This document shows positions 1-7,505 of a stretch of DNA of 40,883 nucleotides, in pieces. The notes under the pieces are model-generated. The model was not told the origin of the DNA, did not search any database, and was given only the letters and a program-made list of their open reading frames with translations. A program made the translations under genes and the position numbers. The DNA is from an uncultured Ruminococcus sp. (GTDB lineage: Bacteria > Bacillota > Clostridia > Oscillospirales > Ruminococcaceae): contig CANQWR010000016.1 in the NCBI GenBank assembly GCA_947627625.1, forward strand, positions 1-40,883, in the 5' to 3' direction. The stretch's first letter is position 1. Each line of letters opens with the position of its first letter.

Positions 1-150
1 AGGACGATAAGGGGCAGGGGGCTTTGCCCCCTGAGCCCCCATTGGGGGCTCTGCCCCCAAACCCCCGTCGGGGGGAAGAATCCCCCCGACCCCCCATGAT
101 TATTCCCACAGCAGAAATAAAAATATCTAATCACGGGTTTCCAAAGTGGC
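1..150 (-). repeat. GC-rich modular intergenic repeat, block 1
   Basis: Reading the minus strand, this block runs from an ATCATGGGGGG start through G6/C6 and GGGGGC-AAA-GCCCCC hairpin modules to the end tag CCCCTTATCGT. An extra flank near 130-150 (CACGGGTTTCCAAAG) recurs in reverse complement at about 10857 and 15562. It lies downstream of the purine operon and could act as a transcription end by its hairpins. The same modules occur in six other blocks in this window. Confidence 0.85.
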
Positions 151-181
151 ATAGTTCCCCAAATCCCAAGTGGCAATAATA

Positions 182-1363
182 TCAGTGGTGGAAAAGCCTG
201 ATGCCCGTGAACGCCATAGCTATATTGTACTTGTTGCAGGTCTCAATAACATTGTCGTCACGTATTGAACCGCCGGGTTCTGCTATGTACTCAACTCCCG
301 ATTTCCTTGCACGCTCTATGTTGTCACCAAACGGGAAAAAAGCGTCCGAACCGAGACATACTTCCGTATTCTTTGCGAGCCAAGCCTTTTTCTCCTCAAC
401 TGTGAAAACTTCGGGTTTTGTCTTGAAAATCTTCTGCCACTCACCCTCACGGAGAACGTCTTCATATTCGTCACCGATATAGACATCAATAGCGTTGTCA
501 CGGTCTGCACGGCGTATACCGTCCACAAAATCGAGTTTCATGACCTGTGGGGACTGTCTCAGCCACCAGTTATCCGCTTTCTGACCTGCCAGACGGGTGC
601 AGTGTATTCTTGACTGCTGACCTGCTCCGATACCTATAGCCTGACCGTCCTTTACATAGCAGACCGAATTTGACTGTGTGTATTTGAGGGTGATAAGCGA
701 GATAAGCAGGTCATCGAGTTTGTCGTCGGGGATATTTTTGTTTTGAGTGACTATGTTTGCAAGGAGTTCCCTGTTTATATCGAGTTCATTTCTGCCCTGT
801 TCAAAGCTTACGCCAAAGACCTGTTTTGTCTCAATAGGAGCGGGTCTGTAGTTTTCGTCTATCTTGAGAATGCAGTAAGTGCCTTTTCTCTTGGACTTGA
901 GAATTTCAAGGGCTTCGGGTTCATAATCGGGGGCAATAATTCCGTCCGAGACCTCTCTCTTAATCATGTTTGCGGTACAAACGTCCACCTTGTCGGAGAG
1001 TGCAATAAAGTCACCGTAAGAGGACATTCTGTCCGCACCCCTTGCCCTTGCGTAAGCACTTGCAAGCGGAGAGAGTTCGCCCAAATCGTCCACCCAGTAT
1101 ATTTTTTTGAGTGTATCGGACAGCGGTCTGCCTATTGCAGCACCAGCGGGGGAGACGTGCTTGAAAGAAGTAGCCGAACACATTCCCGTAGCCCTTTTGA
1201 GTTCGCTGACGAGTTGCCAGCCGTTGAGAGCGTCCAGAAGATTGATATAGCCGGGTTTACCGCAAAGCACCTCTATGGGGAGTGCGGAGCCGTCCGCCAT
1301 GTACACTCTTGACGGTTTCTGATTGGGGTTACAGCCGTATTTTAGTTCCATCTGATCTGACAT
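182..1363 (-). CDS. purH: AICAR transformylase, stand-alone (PurH C-terminal domain type)
   Basis: This cytoplasmic enzyme transfers a formyl group from 10-formyl-THF to AICAR, giving FAICAR, the ninth step of IMP synthesis. The 393 residues match only the transformylase half of bifunctional PurH: SFKHVSPAGAA holds the Lys-His active-site pair (about residues 67-75), KYTQSNSVCYVKDGQ is the typical middle motif, and SDAFFPFGDN lies near the C-terminus. The N-terminal IMP cyclohydrolase (MGS-like) domain is absent, and its job is probably done by the PurO-type gene at 3728-4435. The ATG follows AAGGAGG at a good distance. It is the last gene of the minus-strand purine series, separated from its upstream neighbour by about 100 AT-rich bases. 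The symbol is used for the domain; some schemes would give a split-gene name. Confidence 0.93.
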   Translation of the reverse strand: MSDQMELKYGCNPNQKPSRVYMADGSALPIEVLCGKPGYINLLDALNGWQLVSELKRATGMCSATSFKHVSPAGAAIGRPLSDTLKKIYWVDDLGELSPLASAYARARGADRMSSYGDFIALSDKVDVCTANMIKREVSDGIIAPDYEPEALEILKSKRKGTYCILKIDENYRPAPIETKQVFGVSFEQGRNELDINRELLANIVTQNKNIPDDKLDDLLISLITLKYTQSNSVCYVKDGQAIGIGAGQQSRIHCTRLAGQKADNWWLRQSPQVMKLDFVDGIRRADRDNAIDVYIGDEYEDVLREGEWQKIFKTKPEVFTVEEKKAWLAKNTEVCLGSDAFFPFGDNIERARKSGVEYIAEPGGSIRDDNVIETCNKYNIAMAFTGIRLFHH

Positions 1364-1467
1364 AACAATGTCCTCCTTAAATTTGATTTGATTTAATTTG
1401 ATTTGATTATTTATTATTTTATTTTCCTGAAAATCGGGAACAGCAAGCAGTTGAAATTTTTTTTAAT

Positions 1468-1824
1468 TTAATTTGTACGGACTCCCTGCCCTGTCACATA
1501 GCAGAGAAGTACGCCGGCTAATTCGCCCAGAAGCATGAAAAAGACAAACGAAATTAAGAATATGAAAAAGAGTTTCAGGCACAGAGATATTTTTTTTGAA
1601 GTCCCCTTTTCGCTTTCGGGGTATTTCCCTATCAGGAACGCAGGAAAGCATATTGCCATTAAGAAATCTGCATTGAAGAGTATGTTGAACAGATTTTTCG
1701 GTATTCCAAATGGCAAGACAGCACCTGAAACAAGCGACAGCACAACCAGTGTCACAAGAAGAGTTGTCTCTGTTTTTTTCCATTTCAATATTTTGAGTTC
1801 GGTCTGTGTTTCATCGTTTTTCAC
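1468..1824 (-). CDS. small membrane protein, tandem family member 1
   Basis: No named family is recognised. The 118 residues contain about four hydrophobic segments: roughly residues 20-40, 47-66, 80-97 and 98-113. The layout KWKK, then TM, then LMxxxxPxFL, then a charged loop with PE, then LKL-TM resembles the proteins at 2388-2735 and 2757-3092, so this is probably a diverged paralog. Translation most likely starts at GTG (1822-1824), which has a GGGGG ribosome binding site nine bases upstream. It sits inside the purine operon, 21 bases downstream of the zinc-ribbon gene. Function unknown; it is probably in the cytoplasmic membrane. Confidence 0.7.
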   Translation of the reverse strand: MKNDETQTELKILKWKKTETTLLVTLVVLSLVSGAVLPFGIPKNLFNILFNADFLMAICFPAFLIGKYPESEKGTSKKISLCLKLFFIFLISFVFFMLLGELAGVLLCYVTGQGVRTN

Positions 1825-1845
1825 GGTCAGAATCCCCCTGTATTT

Positions 1846-2367
1846 TTATATATCAAATATCACATATATAGCTATTGCAGCCATAAATCCGAGAATGACA
1901 GGCACATAGAACTGAACGAAAATTTTCAGGAAGAGAGTGAATTTTCGGGCAAAGTCAGGTCTCTTTTCGAGAGGGTGACGGGGTTTCTGGTGTGCCATGC
2001 TTTTTGAAAAAGTGAACAGCAGGACTATATTCAGGAAGAAAAAGAACGTGAACAGTGAATATACCCCCTGAGAAACACACCATGTACCTATTGTGACCGT
2101 TGAGAATAAAACAGCTTTTCTTGTCTTTAGTTTTCTGTTCCAGACTTCAAGAGCCTTTGAGTATTCGCTCTCCTGAAATTCTGTCATCTGTGGCGGTGGA
2201 GCGACCGCAGGTCTTGCGGTGTTTGTTCTGACGGACTTTGCAGTCGGAGAATTTTCAAGGAGAATATCGGAGTCGCAATATTCACAGCGGACGGAATTTC
2301 CTATGCGGTTTTTCATATTCAGTCTTGCACCACAGTGCGGACAGTCTGTTATAATTTTGGTGTCCAT
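1846..2367 (-). CDS. zinc-ribbon membrane protein, tandem family relative
   Basis: This 173-residue protein has an N-terminal zinc ribbon (CPHCGARL near residue 9 and CEYCDSDI near residue 28), a low-complexity Pro/Thr linker, and about three C-terminal membrane segments. The last part (FLKIFVQFYVPVILGF) resembles the C-terminal helix pair of the small proteins at 2388-3092, so it may be the same family with a ribbon domain added. The ATG lies behind GAAAGAAGGTGATTTT, a leader shared with the next two genes. Zinc ribbons of this kind are common on bacterial membrane proteins of unknown role. No specific function can be given. Confidence 0.75.
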   Translation of the reverse strand: MDTKIITDCPHCGARLNMKNRIGNSVRCEYCDSDILLENSPTAKSVRTNTARPAVAPPPQMTEFQESEYSKALEVWNRKLKTRKAVLFSTVTIGTWCVSQGVYSLFTFFFFLNIVLLFTFSKSMAHQKPRHPLEKRPDFARKFTLFLKIFVQFYVPVILGFMAAIAIYVIFDI

Positions 2368-2387
2368 AAAATCACCTTCTTTCGGTC

Positions 2388-2735
2388 TCAGCCTATACCT
2401 ATCGTACTGACAAGCAGTAGTGCCACGAGATACATAATCAGTGCAGGAATTGAAACCGCCATGAAAAATGAGAGATACAATTTAAGTGCGGAGAGTATTT
2501 TTTTCTTTGTGCTGTCGGGTTTTTCGGGGTTTTTGAGAGTGAGAAACAGGGGAGCAAGCAGTACCATGAGCAAGTCCGAAAAAAAGAGTATTGCCATGAA
2601 TGCAGACGTAGTCAGGAAGAACAGAGACAAGCCCAGCCTGACTGTTATTGCTATAACTATTATCAGGAGATATTTTTTTAATTTTTTCCAGTTTTGTACA
2701 GAACAGGAAGTATTTTTCACGGAATTTTCGCCCAT
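2388..2735 (-). CDS. small membrane protein, tandem duplicate copy A
   Basis: The protein has 115 residues and about four membrane segments; no named family is recognised. It is almost identical to its upstream neighbour (2757-3092) over about 95 residues, in DNA as well as protein, which indicates a recent tandem duplication. Differences cluster in the first 15 residues and the extreme C-terminus. The ATG at 2735 is preferred over an in-frame GTG nine bases earlier, because the AGAGGG ribosome binding site is then eight bases away. A charged loop (KNPEKPDSTKKK) separates helices two and three. Probably in the cytoplasmic membrane and co-transcribed with the purine genes. Confidence 0.75.
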   Translation of the reverse strand: MGENSVKNTSCSVQNWKKLKKYLLIIVIAITVRLGLSLFFLTTSAFMAILFFSDLLMVLLAPLFLTLKNPEKPDSTKKKILSALKLYLSFFMAVSIPALIMYLVALLLVSTIGIG

Positions 2736-2756
2736 AAAATTCACCCTCTTTCGGTC

Positions 2757-3092
2757 TTAGCTTATACCTATCGTATGGACAAGAAGTAGTGCCACGAGAT
2801 ACATAACCAGTGCAGGGATTAAAACTGCCATGAAAAATGAGAGATACAATTTAATTGCGGAGAGTATTTTTTTCTTTGTGCTGTCGGGTTTTTCGGGGTT
2901 TTTGAGAGTGAGAAACAGGGGAGCAAGCAGTACCATGAGCAAGTCCGAAAAAAATAGTATTGCCATGAATGCGGACGTAGTTAAAAAGAACAGAGACAAG
3001 CCCAGTCTGACTGTTATTGCTATAACTATTATCAGGAGATATTTTTTTAATTTTTTGTGGTTCTGAATAGAGTATTCGGAATTTTTGCCCAT
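2757..3092 (-). CDS. small membrane protein, tandem duplicate copy B
   Basis: This 111-residue protein is the near-identical partner of the gene at 2388-2735. It has the same four-helix hydrophobic pattern and the same charged KNPEKPDSTKKK loop. Its leader (CCGAAAGAGGGTGAATTTC before ATG) matches the leader of copy A. Upstream on the same strand lies a decayed third copy (3131-3225). Function unknown; the array suggests repeated local duplication and loss inside an otherwise conserved biosynthetic operon. Confidence 0.75.
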   Translation of the reverse strand: MGKNSEYSIQNHKKLKKYLLIIVIAITVRLGLSLFFLTTSAFMAILFFSDLLMVLLAPLFLTLKNPEKPDSTKKKILSAIKLYLSFFMAVLIPALVMYLVALLLVHTIGIS

Positions 3093-3120
3093 GAAATTCA
3101 CCCTCTTTCGGCTTTAGTCT

Positions 3121-3182
3121 CCTGTACTAATCATACTATAAAGACAGTCGGGAACGTCACGGCACGAATGATTAGTACAGGA
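3121..3182. repeat. 15-bp inverted repeat in a decayed gene
   Basis: CCTGTACTAATCAT (3121-3134) is exactly repeated in reverse complement at 3168-3181, and one more base pairs outside (3120 with 3182), around a 33-base centre. The right arm aligns with family-member coding sequence, while the left arm does not. This suggests the left arm was copied from the right by a template-switch event. Confidence 0.7.
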
Positions 3183-3225
3183 ATTAAAAGGTACAATTTG
3201 ATTTCGGGGAATATTTTTTCAGGGC
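3131..3225 (-). pseudogene. 3' remnant of a third small-membrane-protein copy
   Basis: In one minus-strand frame the bases downstream of the coiled-coil gene read KSPEKIFPEIKLYL, then LIPVLIIRAV, and stop at 3131. This aligns with the C-terminal helix of copies A and B (KKKILSAIKLYL, then LIPALVMYLV). No start or N-terminal part is present, and the frame is shifted relative to the end of the upstream gene. It appears to be the tail of a further tandem copy. Confidence 0.6.
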
Positions 3226-3698
3226 TTTTCAAAGGAAGTTTCGGGGGGAGCGTTTCTCCCCGAGGAGAGCATTGCACTTATTCTCGCTTTGAGAATTGAA
3301 ATTTCTCTGTCTTTCAGTGCCGAATCGATAGTATTTTTTTTGATTTCCTCGTCCTTTGCACTCAGAGTTCTGTTTTTCTGTGAGACCAGATTTCTGAGTT
3401 CCGCAATGGACTTTTCCCCTTCAGCGATAACTGTCTTAGCCCTTTTCACCTGTTCGTTCAAAGTGGCGGCAGTCTTCTCCTGTACGGCAATTTCAGCTTT
3501 CAAAGCCGATATAATCGCATCTTTTTCGGCTGCTTCACCTCTGAATTTTTTTACGGAGTTATCAAGAGATATGATACTCTGTTCTCTTGCAACGACTATA
3601 TTTTCCAGTTCCGCAACCCGTTTTCTGAGGTTTTCGACCTCCGTATTAAGTGATTCTATAGTCTCGTCTTTCTGTCTGGACGAGTTAAAAATTCCCAA
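3219..3698 (-). CDS. coiled-coil protein of unknown function
   Basis: This 159-residue protein is almost wholly predicted coiled coil. Heptad-like spacing of Leu/Val/Ile among Glu, Lys and Arg runs from about residue 12 to 140 (for example ESLNTEVENLRKRVAELENI). It has no signal peptide or membrane segment, so it is probably cytoplasmic. The start appears to be TTG at 3698, because an in-frame stop lies just upstream and no ATG follows nearby; the GAGG site is unusually close (four bases). It lies about 30 bases downstream of purO. The C-terminus (ETSFEKP) runs into the remnant of a membrane-protein copy, so the present stop may be secondary. Confidence 0.7.
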   Translation of the reverse strand: MGIFNSSRQKDETIESLNTEVENLRKRVAELENIVVAREQSIISLDNSVKKFRGEAAEKDAIISALKAEIAVQEKTAATLNEQVKRAKTVIAEGEKSIAELRNLVSQKNRTLSAKDEEIKKNTIDSALKDREISILKARISAMLSSGRNAPPETSFEKP

Positions 3699-3727
3699 TA
3701 ATCCTCACTTCCCGTTTTTATTTATTT

Positions 3728-4435
3728 TTACTTATTCTTGTTTATTATTCTTGTCTGAGTGGAGCAGTCTCCCGTGTTGACGTATCTGACAAAGAGAGAA
3801 ATTTTGTTGTCTTCATTGAGACTTGTCCAGAGGGTCTCCGTAAACTCGTCAATATCCTGATTTATAGCGACAGGTTCGGGTTCGCCCTCAAAACTCGGCA
3901 GGGGAGTACCGTCGCCCATATAGGTGTGGATAAAGTGTCCCTCACCGTCAAGAGGGTTGTTATAGCTGAAAGTGAACCTCTGGCATGAATCGGGGTTTCC
4001 GTCCGCAGACTTGATTATTGACATAGCGTAGTTGAAACCGCCGTCCTCAAAGTGGAGAATGCCCGAAATTCTGGGGGTATAATTGGGAGCATCGTCCTCA
4101 AACTGCCTTGTCCTTAGAGACTGTTCAAAAGTCTGTTGTCTGTCCATAAGGTGGTAAACAGTGTCGGTCTGGTCGCCGTTTGTTATAATCATCTTGTTTC
4201 CGAGAACTCTGACGGGGGAGTATATTATCAGGTGCGGGTCTGTGAGTTTGGAGGGGTCAAAAGCCTGAGTGCGTATGCCGTCACCCTCCTCCACAAAGAC
4301 CCTGTTTCTGCTGTTTTCGCTCCTGCCCATGATGAAGTAGGCGGTGATGGCAAAATCGCCCTTTCTGCCTATGATTATACCTCTTCCGGGGTATGAATTT
4401 GACCTGAGTATCTCTGCAATATCAAGTTTTTTCAT
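3728..4435 (-). CDS. purO: IMP cyclohydrolase, PurO type
   Basis: This enzyme closes the ring of FAICAR to give IMP, the last step of de novo purine synthesis. The 235-residue protein resembles the archaeal-type PurO family (IMP_cyclohyd), not the MGS-like domain of bifunctional PurH. Recognisable parts are the N-terminal YPGRGIIIGR, the middle ITAYFIMGRSENSRNR, VRVLGNKMIITNGDQTD, and the C-terminal half with NYTPRISG and FSYNNPLDGEGHFIHTY. The ATG has AAGGAG eight bases upstream. It works with the stand-alone AICAR transformylase at 182-1363 in the same gene series. The family call rests on motif memory, and a profile search would settle it. Confidence 0.88.
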   Translation of the reverse strand: MKKLDIAEILRSNSYPGRGIIIGRKGDFAITAYFIMGRSENSRNRVFVEEGDGIRTQAFDPSKLTDPHLIIYSPVRVLGNKMIITNGDQTDTVYHLMDRQQTFEQSLRTRQFEDDAPNYTPRISGILHFEDGGFNYAMSIIKSADGNPDSCQRFTFSYNNPLDGEGHFIHTYMGDGTPLPSFEGEPEPVAINQDIDEFTETLWTSLNEDNKISLFVRYVNTGDCSTQTRIINKNK

Positions 4436-4439
4436 GATT

Positions 4440-4512
4440 ACAGCTCCTTTTGTTTTTTTTAGTTTTGGTTTTATTATATTTTTATTATATTTTATTATAT
4501 TTTATTATATAA
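4440..4512. repeat. AT-only short tandem repeat before purO
   Basis: The gap between purO and the upstream gene is almost pure A/T and contains several direct copies of TTTATTATATT in a row (about 4472-4512). It may be a slippage-prone spacer. No terminator or promoter could be recognised in it. Confidence 0.6.
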
Positions 4513-4515
4513 TTT

Positions 4516-4905
4516 TCAGCACTCCTCCATACGGACGAGTTTTTCGTCACACACGTCTATCCGGAGATTTTTTCCGCTTGGGACTTCACATTCAAGAGAC
4601 CATGCAGTCTCGCCGTTTTCAGGTGCTTTGACACTTATCGAAAGGGGAGTTATATATTTCAGTACCTCTCTTTCGGGGGTGTCCCGATTTACATATCTGT
4701 CTTTTGTATTCAGGAGATATTTTTTGACTTCCGCACATATTTCGTTTGCGAGTTCGGAGCGGATAAGGTTGAAGTCGTTCACGCACTTTTCGGCATAAGC
4801 CCTGTTTACACCGTCATAGACAAGCACAAGGAGTTCCCTGCCGAAGAGACTGCTGTAAGTTTTGCCCTCGCTGAAAAATTTTCCGTCTTGAAGATTTATT
4901 ATCAT
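4516..4905 (-). CDS. hypothetical protein in the purine operon
   Basis: No family is recognised for this 129-residue protein. It has no signal peptide or membrane segment and looks like a soluble mixed alpha/beta domain: a beta-rich start (MIINLQDGKFFSEGKTYSS), a helical centre rich in Ala, Glu and Asn (residues 35-65), and a beta-rich C-terminal half. The ATG follows GGGGG by eight bases, and this ribosome binding site overlaps the purN stop codon, so translation is probably coupled to purN. A cytoplasmic role connected with the pathway is possible only by position. Confidence 0.75.
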   Translation of the reverse strand: MIINLQDGKFFSEGKTYSSLFGRELLVLVYDGVNRAYAEKCVNDFNLIRSELANEICAEVKKYLLNTKDRYVNRDTPEREVLKYITPLSISVKAPENGETAWSLECEVPSGKNLRIDVCDEKLVRMEEC

Positions 4906-4908
4906 GAG

Positions 4909-5541
4909 CTAATCCCCCTGTTTTATATAAGCCTTGCCGTCTACAATTTCAATTCTGTCCTGACAGAAGAGCGAAACGGCTTTGGGGAGAATTTTCCACT
5001 CCACATTCTCCATGATTTTTTTCTGTAGAGATTCGGGAGTGTCCTCCTTTTCGACTTTTACGGTGTCCTGAAGAATAATAGCCCCCGCATCGGCTTTTTC
5101 GTTCACAAAGTGGATAGTCGCACCCGAAACTTTCACGCCGTATTCCAGAACAGCCCTGTGTACCCTCAGACCGTAAAAGCCCTCACCGCAAAAGGACGGT
5201 ATAAGAGATGGGTGGACGTTTATAATTCTGTAGTCATATTCCCTTGTGACGCACTCGTCAAGAATGGTCATAAAACCTGCAAGGACTATCAGATCAGCCT
5301 TTTCCTCACGGAGAGCCTCAAGAATAGCCTTGCTGTATGTCACGCTGTCGGAGTACTCCTTGCGTGGAATTATCCTCACAGGGATGCTGTTTTTTTCGGC
5401 ACGCTTTATTGCGTAAGCGTCGGGATTTGACGAAATCACGCAGGAAATCCTGCCGTTTTTTATCTCCCCCGAATTTTGTGCATCTATGAGAGCCTGCAAA
5501 TTTGTACCGCCTCCCGAGACGAGTACAACTATATTTTTCAT
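4909..5541 (-). CDS. purN: phosphoribosylglycinamide formyltransferase (GART)
   Basis: PurN formylates GAR to FGAR using 10-formyl-THF, the third step of purine synthesis, in the cytoplasm. The 210-residue length is usual for the family. The N-terminal VLVSGGGTNLQAL forms the phosphate-binding loop. The catalytic Asn and His are in RIINVHPSLIPSF (about residues 104-116), and SGATIHFVNEKADAGAIILQ carries the catalytic Asp. The CDS lies 24 bases after the TM2-domain gene. The following hypothetical gene starts four bases past the purN stop, so the genes form one transcription unit. Confidence 0.96.
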   Translation of the reverse strand: MKNIVVLVSGGGTNLQALIDAQNSGEIKNGRISCVISSNPDAYAIKRAEKNSIPVRIIPRKEYSDSVTYSKAILEALREEKADLIVLAGFMTILDECVTREYDYRIINVHPSLIPSFCGEGFYGLRVHRAVLEYGVKVSGATIHFVNEKADAGAIILQDTVKVEKEDTPESLQKKIMENVEWKILPKAVSLFCQDRIEIVDGKAYIKQGD

Positions 5542-5565
5542 TGGTATATCCCCTTTCTGACGGAT

Positions 5566-5967
5566 TTATTTCAGCGGTCTGCCGTCTTTGTCCGTAAAAC
5601 TTCCGTTTGATATTGAAATCAGGTCAACAATCGTCCCCAAGTAGAACCCTCCGAACGTAAAAAAGTAGAACAGCCCCGACAGAGTTTTCCCGACATAGAA
5701 CCTGTGCAGACCGTGTATCTGGAAAATCATTCCGATAATGCACAGAAAAGAGGCGAAAAATTTGCTCTTTGACGAATAGGAATAATCGCCGTTGTAGTAG
5801 TTCTGCTGTGACATATCGGGTATTATAAAAGGTCTCTGTTCATCGTGTGTGTGTGTGAACGGGTTTTCGGGTTCGGGGACTTCCTTCTCGACCATAAAAC
5901 TCAGGTCCGAGTCGCAGTATTCGCAGGTAGTTTCTTTTGTCTCCGCTCCGCAGTACGGACATCTCAT
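5566..5967 (-). CDS. zinc-ribbon TM2-domain membrane protein
   Basis: The 133 residues begin with a zinc ribbon (CPYCGAET and CEYCDSDL, residues 3-21), followed by an acidic linker and a C-terminal TM2 domain. The TM2 hallmark is GLHRFYVGKTLSGLFYF, then GGFYLGTIVDLISI, giving two membrane helices (about residues 70-88 and 97-118). TM2 proteins are widespread and mostly uncharacterised. AAGGGGG precedes the ATG. It lies between purN and the DUF3592-like gene in the purine operon. Nothing in it points to a purine reaction; a membrane sensor or scaffold role would be guesswork. Confidence 0.85.
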   Translation of the reverse strand: MRCPYCGAETKETTCEYCDSDLSFMVEKEVPEPENPFTHTHDEQRPFIIPDMSQQNYYNGDYSYSSKSKFFASFLCIIGMIFQIHGLHRFYVGKTLSGLFYFFTFGGFYLGTIVDLISISNGSFTDKDGRPLK

Positions 5968-5983
5968 AAGTATACCCCCTTAC

Positions 5984-6457
5984 TCAGTTTTTGAGAATTA
6001 TTTCAAAGATTATGAACAGTATCGCACATAGGACTCCCCCGAAAATAATATATCTGAAATAGTCTTCTGTAAGTTCGTCCTTTCGCTTCACGAAATAGAA
6101 AGAAACAGGGTCATCGGGGAAGTAGCATATCATTTCCTCGTCACCTATTTCGTAACGCTTTTGTCTGTCGGCGTGAGTGTAGACGGAATTTATCTCCCTG
6201 CCCGTTTCGGTCTCATACCTGACTTTCGGGTAGAAAAATTTTCCCGTTTTGTTCTGAGTGTACCCTTTTATAGTTGCAAAAGAAGCAATACTCGTGTCCA
6301 TACGCTTTTTGACACCGATTATGTGACAGACAAATATTGCCGACATCAGCACATACACCACAATAATCCCTATGCCGACGTGATTGTAGTGAAACGATAC
6401 GCACATTATTATGACTGAACAAACTGCCCATATATAGTCAACTGCACTTATTTTCAT
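5984..6457 (-). CDS. DUF3592-like membrane protein
   Basis: This 157-residue protein has two N-terminal membrane helices (about residues 8-23 and 27-48), a soluble central domain with beta-strand spacing (FFYPKVRYETETGREI), and a C-terminal helix (about 135-154). This topology and the 'Y-P-x-V-x-Y/F' strand are typical of DUF3592 proteins, whose function is not known. The ATG lies 11 bases after the purM stop with no clear Shine-Dalgarno site, so translation is probably coupled to purM. It is probably in the cytoplasmic membrane. Confidence 0.72.
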   Translation of the reverse strand: MKISAVDYIWAVCSVIIMCVSFHYNHVGIGIIVVYVLMSAIFVCHIIGVKKRMDTSIASFATIKGYTQNKTGKFFYPKVRYETETGREINSVYTHADRQKRYEIGDEEMICYFPDDPVSFYFVKRKDELTEDYFRYIIFGGVLCAILFIIFEIILKN

Positions 6458-6467
6458 GGTTAAAATT

Positions 6468-7505
6468 TTAACAGATTATAACTCCCTCATCGGAGTTTAC
6501 AAGTTCGCCGAGAATATAGGCATCTTCACCCGAATTATTCAGGATTTCGACAGCCCTGTCGGCATCGTTTTTGTCAACACATATGACAAGTCCGACACCC
6601 ATGTTGAACGTGTTGAACATATCTCTTTCGGGGATATTGCCCGCACGCTTTATTATGTCGAAAATGGGCGGGATCTGTACGGAATCCCTCTCTATCTTTG
6701 CGGAAACTCCATCGGGGAGCGGACGGGGGATATTTTCGTAAAAGCCACCGCCTGTTATGTGGGATATGGACTTAATATTTATTTTTTCCATAAGACCGAG
6801 TACGGACTTCACATATATCTTAGTGGGTGTCAGGAGACACTCACCGAGCGTACAGCCGAGGTCGTCAAAGTGCATATTCAGGGTCTGTGAATTTATGTCA
6901 AACACACTTCTTAAAAGCGAAAAGCCGTTTGAGTGTACACCGCTTGACTTCACCGCAACAAGGACATCTCCCGCCTTTTGAGTACCCGTCTTTACGAGTT
7001 TGTCCCTGTCGGCAATGCCAACGGCAAAACCCGCAAGGTCGTATTCATCTTCGGGCATGAGACCGGGGTGTTCGGCAGTCTCACCGCCTATGAGTGCACA
7101 ACCCGCCTGCACACAGCCCTCTGCCACTCCCGAAACTATCGTTGCAATTTTTTCGGGGTAATTTTTTCCGCAAGCTATGTAGTCCAGAAAGAAAAGCGGT
7201 TTCGCACCACAGCATATTATATCATTCACGCACATTGCAACGCAGTCTATGCCGACAGTGTCGTGTTTGTCCATAATAAAAGCTATTTTTATTTTAGTTC
7301 CGACACCGTCCGTACCCGAGACAAGCACGGGATTTTTCATACCCGAAATATCGGGCTGAAAAAGACCTCCGAAACCGCCAATGTCCGAGACAACTCCCGA
7401 ATTGGCAGTCCTTGCAACGTGTTTTTTCATAAGTTCGACAGCTTTATAGCCGGCAGTAACGTCCACGCCCGCCCTCTTGTAGCTCTCCGAAAAACTGTTG
7501 TTCAT
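6468..7505 (-). CDS. purM: phosphoribosylformylglycinamidine cyclo-ligase (AIR synthetase)
   Basis: PurM converts FGAM to AIR with ATP, the fifth step of purine synthesis. The 345-residue product matches the usual length. Landmarks are SESYKRAGVDVTAGY at the N-terminus, LVSGTDGVGTKIKIA, the glycine-rich nucleotide region with GIDCVAMCVNDIICCGAKP, ALIGGETAEHPG, and HITGGGFYENIPR near residue 250. The chosen ATG at 7505 has GGAGG ten bases upstream; the open frame extends 23 codons further, but that extension is not conserved-looking. It is followed 11 bases later by the DUF3592-like gene and preceded by a 143-base AT-rich gap after purF. Confidence 0.96.
   Translation of the reverse strand: MNNSFSESYKRAGVDVTAGYKAVELMKKHVARTANSGVVSDIGGFGGLFQPDISGMKNPVLVSGTDGVGTKIKIAFIMDKHDTVGIDCVAMCVNDIICCGAKPLFFLDYIACGKNYPEKIATIVSGVAEGCVQAGCALIGGETAEHPGLMPEDEYDLAGFAVGIADRDKLVKTGTQKAGDVLVAVKSSGVHSNGFSLLRSVFDINSQTLNMHFDDLGCTLGECLLTPTKIYVKSVLGLMEKINIKSISHITGGGFYENIPRPLPDGVSAKIERDSVQIPPIFDIIKRAGNIPERDMFNTFNMGVGLVICVDKNDADRAVEILNNSGEDAYILGELVNSDEGVIIC

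Noticed and set aside
3690-3735. Programmed frameshift joining the coiled-coil gene to the remnant
   Set aside because: The remnant lacks a start and N-terminal helices and no slippery site was seen; simple decay explains it better.
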